In this document: positions 59,584 to 64,000 of the stretch, in pieces
Position numbering within the stretch: position 1 is the stretch's first letter
Layout of the letters: every line of letters starts with the position of its first letter
Source of the DNA: HRBIN12 sp964447335
GTDB taxonomy: Bacteria; Actinomycetota; UBA4738; HRBIN12
Assembly (NCBI GenBank): GCA_964447335.1
Contig: CAYUSA010000007.1
Span: forward strand, 10,733 to 74,732
Direction: 5' to 3'
DNA: 64,000 nt
The notes under the pieces: generated by a model
Databases searched by the model: none
Seen by the model: only the letters and a program-made list of their open reading frames with translations
Told to the model about the DNA's origin: nothing
Made by a program: the position numbers and the translations under genes

Positions 59584-60897
59584 CTACGCGCCCCAGATCC
59601 GCCGGAGCCGCGGCGTCAGCACCGGTGCCTTCGCGAGCAGCGGGAAGGCCCAGGCCTTCGCGAGGGCAACGGCCCCACCCCCGAGCGCGAGGCCCGTTCC
59701 GACCGGCACGAGCGCCGACGGCCCGCGGTCGAGCGCACCCGCGAGCAGGAGGAGGAGCCCGCCGTTCAGCGCCACGAGCTGGAGCGTTCCCCCGAGCTCG
59801 GCGACCGAGAGCTGGCGACGTCGCTCGTCGGGGTGTCCGGGCCGCGCCATCGGCAGGAGGTACGTCCAGGCGCCGAGCAGCACCTGGACGATCCACCCTC
59901 CCACGAAGGCGACCATGTACGGCTCCCGGTAGGCCGCGAACGCGTCGAGCCCGCGCGCGAGCGCGACCGCGAGTCCCATCGCCCCGCCGACGAACCACGC
60001 GACCCCCGCGACGAAGTGCTTGGCCGCGATCGGCACCGGCCACGTCCTCGGCGTCCGCATCGCCGCGACCGCGAGCCAGGCGGTCCCCATCGCGCCGAGC
60101 ACGACACCGAGCCCGCCGACCGCGGCGACCGGCTCCGACCGCAGCCCGAGCCCTGCCGCGACCAGGACCACGCCCACGGAAAGGGACCATCCCACGACCG
60201 GCCCGTGCCACGGCGGGATCTTGATCCGGAGCACGGTCGGCAGCAGCGTCACGAGCGTGCCCACGATCGTGAGCGAGACCCACCCGAGCACGTTCAGCGT
60301 GAGGTGTGCCTGACGCAACCCGAGCCAGGCCTCCGGGTCTCGGACCGCGCCGCTGCCGACGAGCGCGCCGAGCGTCCCGCCGAGGAGGACGGCGACCACC
60401 GCCCCGCCGTACATCGCGACCGGGAAGGGGTGGCGCTTGTTGAGCGCGCGCCGCCACGCGCGCATGACGATCAACCCGAGGATCGCCATGGCTCCCACGA
60501 AACACGCGCCGCCGGCCGCCACGAACAGGTCCAGGTGGTTCGGGTACCCGACGGCGACGAGACCGGCCCCGAGGTTCGCGAGCCCGAACTGCGCCCATAC
60601 GAGCGGCAGCGGCGGCGCTGGCGTCGCCGTGAGGGTGAGCGCGAAGTTCTGCATCGCACCGCTGATCGCGACGGACACGGCGCCGGCCAGCGCGAGATGC
60701 AGGGGCAGCCAGATCCCCAGGCGGGTCGACGCGGGGAGCAGCAGCGCGAGCCCGGCGGCGGTCAGCCAGACCCGCGCCGCGCGCTGGTACGCCCAGAGGA
60801 TCGAGCGCGGTCGCACCGGCACATGGAACCACGCCGCGACGGGGTCTCGCGCGGACGACCTGCTCGCTGCCCGATACGCTCGTTCCGCACACGCCAT
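59584..60897 (-). CDS. Polytopic membrane protein, heme-copper oxidase subunit I-like / NnrS-like
   Basis: 437 aa with about twelve hydrophobic helices. The segment RQAHLTLNVLGWVSLTIVGTLVTLLPTVLRI resembles the AHxHLNxxGW helix of oxidase subunit I-like and NnrS-like proteins. Further helix histidines occur in PLHLALAG, PPWHGPVVGW and AKHFVAG. Haem binding is therefore plausible, but the full ligand set cannot be confirmed. I chose the ATG at 60897; the N-terminal ~30 residues are poorly conserved-looking, so a later start is possible. It heads the minus-strand run and diverges from the decarboxylase. Confidence 0.6.
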   Translation of the reverse strand: MACAERAYRAASRSSARDPVAAWFHVPVRPRSILWAYQRAARVWLTAAGLALLLPASTRLGIWLPLHLALAGAVSVAISGAMQNFALTLTATPAPPLPLVWAQFGLANLGAGLVAVGYPNHLDLFVAAGGACFVGAMAILGLIVMRAWRRALNKRHPFPVAMYGGAVVAVLLGGTLGALVGSGAVRDPEAWLGLRQAHLTLNVLGWVSLTIVGTLVTLLPTVLRIKIPPWHGPVVGWSLSVGVVLVAAGLGLRSEPVAAVGGLGVVLGAMGTAWLAVAAMRTPRTWPVPIAAKHFVAGVAWFVGGAMGLAVALARGLDAFAAYREPYMVAFVGGWIVQVLLGAWTYLLPMARPGHPDERRRQLSVAELGGTLQLVALNGGLLLLLAGALDRGPSALVPVGTGLALGGGAVALAKAWAFPLLAKAPVLTPRLRRIWGA

Positions 60898-60923
60898 CCT
60901 CGAGCGAGGAGATCGCAGGGAGC

Positions 60924-62447
60924 ATGTCCGACCGTCCGGCCCCGATGACCGACCTCGACTGGAACCCCGAGCGCGCTCGCGACATCGGCGAGCGCATGCT
61001 CGAGCTGTGGGTGGAGCTCCTCGCACGCCTGCGCGAGCTCCCCGTCTCGCGGATGGAACCGGCCGCGGAGGTCGCCGCCGCGATGCAGCTCCCGATCCCC
61101 GCGGAGGGCCTCGAGCCGTCCGCGATCGCCGAGCTGCTCCGCCCGCTCCTGTTCGAGCACTCGGTCTACGCCGGCCACCCCGGGCACCTCTCCTACGTCA
61201 CGGGCGCGGGGACCGTCCCCGGCGCGGCCGCCGACCTGCTCGCCGCCGGCCTGAACGCGAACGTCGGCGGCTGGATGCTCTCCCCGGGGGCGAGCGAGCT
61301 CGAGGCGCACCTGCTGCGGTGGCTCGCGTCGCGGTTCGGCCTTCCGCCCGGCTCGGGAGGGCTCATGACGAGCGGGGGTGCGGCCTCGAACTTCACCGCG
61401 CTCAAGGTCGCCCGGGACGCCGTGGCGCCCGACGCCCGCCGGGTCGGACTCGGCGGGGCGCGCCTCGCCATCTACGCCTCGCGCGAGGCCCACGCGACCA
61501 TCGCCGAGGCCGCGGACATGCTCGGGCTCGGCGAGGCGGCCGTCCGGGGCATCGAGACCGACGACGCGTGCCGGATGCGCCTGGATGCGCTCGAGCGGGC
61601 GATCGCGGCGGACCGCGGGGCGGGGATCCGCGCGATGGCCATCGTCGGCACGGCCGGCACCACCGGGACCGGCGCCATCGACCCGCTGCCGGAGCTCTCC
61701 GATGTCGCCCGCCGAGAGAGGGTCTGGTTCCACGTGGACGCCGCGTACGGGGGTGCCGCGGTCCTCGCGCCCGAGCTGCGTCCGCTCCTCGCCGGCGTCG
61801 AGCGGGCCGACTCCGTCGCGTTCGACCCGCACAAGTGGCTGTCGACCCCCCAGTCGAGCGCCGCGTTGCTGGTCCGCGACCTCGAGACGCTGCGCCGGAG
61901 CTTCTCGCACACCGATGTCGCCTACGTGCGCGAGGACCTCGACCTCACCGGGAGCGGGCAGAACCTCGGCGGGCTCGGGCCCCAGTGGTCGAGGGCGTTC
62001 TCCGCGCTGAAGGTGTGGGTCTCGCTCGCCGCGCACGGCGCCGACGCGTACGGGCGACGGATCGCCCACGACGTCGAGCTCGCTCGTTATCTCGACCGGC
62101 GGGTCCGCGAGCACCCGTCGCTCGAGTCGATGGCTCCCGTGACGCTCTCCATCGCCTGTTTCCGCTTCTTCCCGCCCGGCCTCCCGGAGGGACCCGAGCG
62201 AGACACCTACCTCGACCGGCTGAACGAGCACCTCATGGTCGAGATCCGCCGCGACGGCCACTCGTTCCCGTCGAACGCCGAGATCCGCGGCCGGTACGCC
62301 GTGCGGGCGTGCATCACGAACTTCCGGACCGAGGCGGTGGACCTCGACGCCCTCGTGGACGCGGCCGTCGCCCTCGGCGAGACCCTCGACGGCCGTCTGC
62401 GCCCGCCGGGCCTCGGCGGGCGGTCCGAGGCTTCGCCGCCCGGCTGA
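60924..62447 (+). CDS. PLP-dependent amino-acid decarboxylase (aromatic-L-amino-acid/aspartate decarboxylase family)
   Basis: 507 aa group II decarboxylase. GGLMTSGGAASNFTAL binds the cofactor phosphate. WFHVDAAYGGAAVL supplies the Asp that pairs with the pyridine nitrogen, and SVAFDPHKWLSTPQSSA holds the PLP lysine (HKW). A long catalytic loop and C-terminal domain (ACFRFFP) follow. Substrate could be Tyr, Trp, DOPA, Glu or Asp. AGGGAG precedes the ATG. The reading frame ends 139 bp before soxD. Confidence 0.87.
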   Translation: MSDRPAPMTDLDWNPERARDIGERMLELWVELLARLRELPVSRMEPAAEVAAAMQLPIPAEGLEPSAIAELLRPLLFEHSVYAGHPGHLSYVTGAGTVPGAAADLLAAGLNANVGGWMLSPGASELEAHLLRWLASRFGLPPGSGGLMTSGGAASNFTALKVARDAVAPDARRVGLGGARLAIYASREAHATIAEAADMLGLGEAAVRGIETDDACRMRLDALERAIAADRGAGIRAMAIVGTAGTTGTGAIDPLPELSDVARRERVWFHVDAAYGGAAVLAPELRPLLAGVERADSVAFDPHKWLSTPQSSAALLVRDLETLRRSFSHTDVAYVREDLDLTGSGQNLGGLGPQWSRAFSALKVWVSLAAHGADAYGRRIAHDVELARYLDRRVREHPSLESMAPVTLSIACFRFFPPGLPEGPERDTYLDRLNEHLMVEIRRDGHSFPSNAEIRGRYAVRACITNFRTEAVDLDALVDAAVALGETLDGRLRPPGLGGRSEASPPG

Positions 62448-62521
62448 GCGCGGACGGCGACCGCAGGTCACTTCCGGCCGTGCCGGGGCGACGCCCGCGG
62501 CGGTATCGTGGCGACGACACG

Positions 62522-62572
62522 CGGGAGCATCCGCGGGACGACGCCTGGTGGCGTTGTGCCGCAACGCTCCCG
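62522..62572 (+). other. Structured leader region before soxD
   Basis: Outer arms CGGGAGC (62522-62528) and GCTCCCG (62566-62572) can pair. Inside, ACGACGCC (62538-62545), loop TGGT, GGCGTTGT (62550-62557) forms an 8-bp stem with one G-T pair. It ends directly at the GGAGGAG ribosome-binding site (62573-62579), so folding could affect soxD translation, or end decarboxylase transcripts. I recognise no known riboswitch or tRNA pattern. The remaining 62448-62521 holds nothing clear. Confidence 0.35.
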
Positions 62573-62586
62573 GGAGGAGCCGGATC

Positions 62587-62826
62587 GTGGGCCTGATGAT
62601 CCCCTGCCCGCACTGCGGGTCCCGCGAGTACACCGAGTTCACGTTCGGGGGCGAGCTCCGTGACCTCGAGTCACCCGACCCCGAGGCGGACTTCCGGCGC
62701 GTCTACCTCCGCGAGAACGCACCCGGTCCCCAGCCCGAGCGCTGGTTCCACGCCTACGGCTGCCGTCGCTGGCTCACCTTGACCCGCGACACCGAGCGGA
62801 ACGTGGTCCTCGATGGCGACGCTTGA
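62587..62826 (+). CDS. soxD: Sarcosine oxidase delta subunit
   Basis: 79 aa from a GTG with GGAGGAG 7 nt upstream (ATG 62596 is an alternative). Zinc ligands are visible: Cys7 and Cys10 in IPCPHCGSRE, and His/Cys in WFHAYGCRRWL. The central FGGELRDLESPDP and VYLRENAPGPQPERW are typical of SoxD. In heterotetrameric sarcosine oxidase this small subunit stabilises the complex. Its stop overlaps the soxA start by 14 bp. A soxB gene, usually just upstream, is absent here. Confidence 0.9.
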   Translation: MGLMIPCPHCGSREYTEFTFGGELRDLESPDPEADFRRVYLRENAPGPQPERWFHAYGCRRWLTLTRDTERNVVLDGDA

Positions 62827-64000
62827 CTTCGAGGGACGAGAGGTCCCGCTCCAGGACGGGGATACCGTCGCCTCGGCGCTGTTCCGTGCGGGCGTCCGCA
62901 CCTTCAACCGATCGCTGAAGCAGCACCGCCGGCGCGGGCTGTACTGCGTCACGGGCGACTGCCCGAACTGCCTGTGCACGGTCGACGGCGAGCCGGGCAC
63001 CCGCGCGTGCACCACCGAGGCGCGCGACGGCATGCGCGTCGAGCGCGAGACGGGATGGCCGTCGGCCGACACGGACGCGCTCTCGGTGTCCGGGCTCGCG
63101 CATCCGCTCATGCCGGTCGGCTTCTACTCGAAGACGTTCATCCGCCCGCGCTTCGCGTGGGAGGTCGCCGAGAAGTTCATCCGCCGCGCGACGGGCGTCG
63201 GGACGCTCCCGACCGACCGCGCCCCTCGGCACGTCGAGGTTCGCAACGTGCACACGGACGTGCTCGTCGTCGGCGGCGGGATCGCCGGGCTCGCGGCGGC
63301 CCTCGCGGCGGCCGAGCGCGACGGGCGTGTGCTCGTCGCGGACGAAGGGCGGGTGGGCGAGAAGCTGGCGCCCGGCGCCGCGCGGGATCGGCTCGAGGCC
63401 CTCGCGGCCGAGGTGCGCACGAACGACGCGATCACGCTCCTCGAGCGCCACACGGCGGTCGGGATCTACGAGGGACCGATGGTGCCGCTCGCCGCCGAGA
63501 CGGAGCTCCTGCGCGTCCACCCGACGCGGATCGTGGTCGCGACCGGCGCGGTCGAGACCCACGGCGTGTTCGGCGGGAACGACGTGCCGGGCGTGTGGCT
63601 CGGGCGGGGTGCCGCGCGCATGGCGGGCGTGCACCACGTGCGCCCCGGCGCCCGCGCGGTGGTCGTCGCGGGGACGCAGGAGGCGTTCGAGCACCTCGAG
63701 GTGCTCAGCCGCTCGGGGGTCGAGATCGCCGCGGTGGTGGCGCCGGCCGCGCTCGCGGACCGCGCCCCCAGCGGCGCGAGGGTATTCCGCGACGGCCGCG
63801 TCGTGGCCGCCGAGGGCTCGAAGGGCGTGCGCGCGGTCGTGGTCTCGGCGGGCGGCGTTCGCGAGCGCGTCGAGTGCGACACGCCCGTGCTCTCGCCCGG
63901 CCTCCCGCCCCGCGACGCCCCCCCGCGGATGGCCCTCGCCGAGCCCCTCACGGGCCCCGGCGACGCCCTCTGGGCCGGCCTGTCCCCCGCGGGGGCCGGG
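62813..64000 (+). CDS. soxA: Sarcosine oxidase alpha subunit, N-terminal part (cut by window edge)
   Basis: 396 residues visible, no stop. Residues 1-95 form the ferredoxin-like domain with cysteines 45, 50, 53, 55 and 66 (LYCVTGDCPNCLCTVDG, GTRACTT). In canonical SoxA this fold lost its cluster, but here a near-complete CxxxxCxxC set remains, as in hydrogen-cyanide synthase/proline dehydrogenase relatives. A FAD/NAD Rossmann motif VLVVGGGIAGLAAALAAAE follows. It would oxidise sarcosine or another N-methyl amino acid. The remaining domains and any soxG lie beyond the edge. Confidence 0.85.
   Translation, partial: MATLDFEGREVPLQDGDTVASALFRAGVRTFNRSLKQHRRRGLYCVTGDCPNCLCTVDGEPGTRACTTEARDGMRVERETGWPSADTDALSVSGLAHPLMPVGFYSKTFIRPRFAWEVAEKFIRRATGVGTLPTDRAPRHVEVRNVHTDVLVVGGGIAGLAAALAAAERDGRVLVADEGRVGEKLAPGAARDRLEALAAEVRTNDAITLLERHTAVGIYEGPMVPLAAETELLRVHPTRIVVATGAVETHGVFGGNDVPGVWLGRGAARMAGVHHVRPGARAVVVAGTQEAFEHLEVLSRSGVEIAAVVAPAALADRAPSGARVFRDGRVVAAEGSKGVRAVVVSAGGVRERVECDTPVLSPGLPPRDAPPRMALAEPLTGPGDALWAGLSPAGAG

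Noticed and set aside
62522..62572. Possible tRNA (7-bp outer stem)
   Set aside because: Only about 51 nt long, no T-loop GTTC motif, no anticodon arm and no CCA-like end.
62448..62586. Possible glycine riboswitch before sox genes
   Set aside because: I could not find the conserved glycine aptamer sequence blocks; only generic stems are present.
1..64000. CRISPR arrays, insertion sequences, phage genes, rRNA
   Set aside because: No regularly spaced repeats, transposase or integrase motifs, or rRNA-like stretches were seen on either strand.

Overview
This window is a very GC-rich, tightly packed bacterial chromosome segment with no gap over about 230 bp between genes. I see no rRNA, tRNA, insertion sequence, phage gene or CRISPR array. 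An actinomycetotal (high-GC Gram-positive) origin fits best. Evidence includes a luciferase-like protein of a putative F420-dependent family, a DUF3054-like membrane protein, TetR and ROK regulators, an MMPL transporter, and many genes whose -10 hexamer lies 6-10 nt before the start codon with no Shine-Dalgarno (leaderless style). This is inference; no phylogenetic marker was available.

Layout. 1-289: tail of a PF04185-type phosphoesterase. 377-9682: a ROK regulator with a palindromic operator, a HemL-like class III aminotransferase, a five-gene peptide-type ABC importer and an M20 peptidase, which read as one uptake/catabolic cassette. 9679-19783: acyl-CoA metabolism. It holds two ADP-forming acyl-CoA synthetase paralogs, an acyl-CoA dehydrogenase, an enoyl-CoA hydratase-like protein, a phytoene-desaturase-like flavoprotein, a DMT exporter and a TetR regulator. 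Their promoters share TGAACGG-type palindromes. 19988-30044: a spermidine/putrescine-type ABC importer, an MFS carrier, an aldehyde dehydrogenase and a PuuB-like amine oxidase, probably polyamine uptake and oxidation. 30614-36617: polysaccharide deacetylase, AlkD-type DNA glycosylase, LLM oxidoreductase, and an MMPL exporter divergent from its TetR across nested palindromes. 36614-39389: kbl and tdh (threonine to glycine) with a small unknown gene between them. 39515-47011: two lipoproteins (one a cupredoxin), a DEAD-box helicase, a hemolysin-III homolog, a short transketolase, a small RGG-tailed protein and a KamA-family radical SAM aminomutase.

47059-52997: a second polyamine-type binding protein diverges from a striking TetR-CocE/NonD hydrolase fusion. 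A nitrilase-family amidase and a lipoprotein phosphoesterase follow. 53007-60897 is a minus-strand run with mostly overlapping ends. It encodes a heme-copper-oxidase-like membrane protein, a MogA-XdhC fusion, a methyltransferase, two sulfatases and another phosphoesterase. 60924-64000: a PLP amino-acid decarboxylase, then soxD and the start of soxA (heterotetrameric sarcosine oxidase), cut by the right edge.

Three features stand out: the two unusual domain fusions (TetR-CocE and MogA-XdhC), the shared palindrome in the acyl-CoA block, and five convergent gene pairs whose stop codons overlap in the same tetranucleotide, CTAG.
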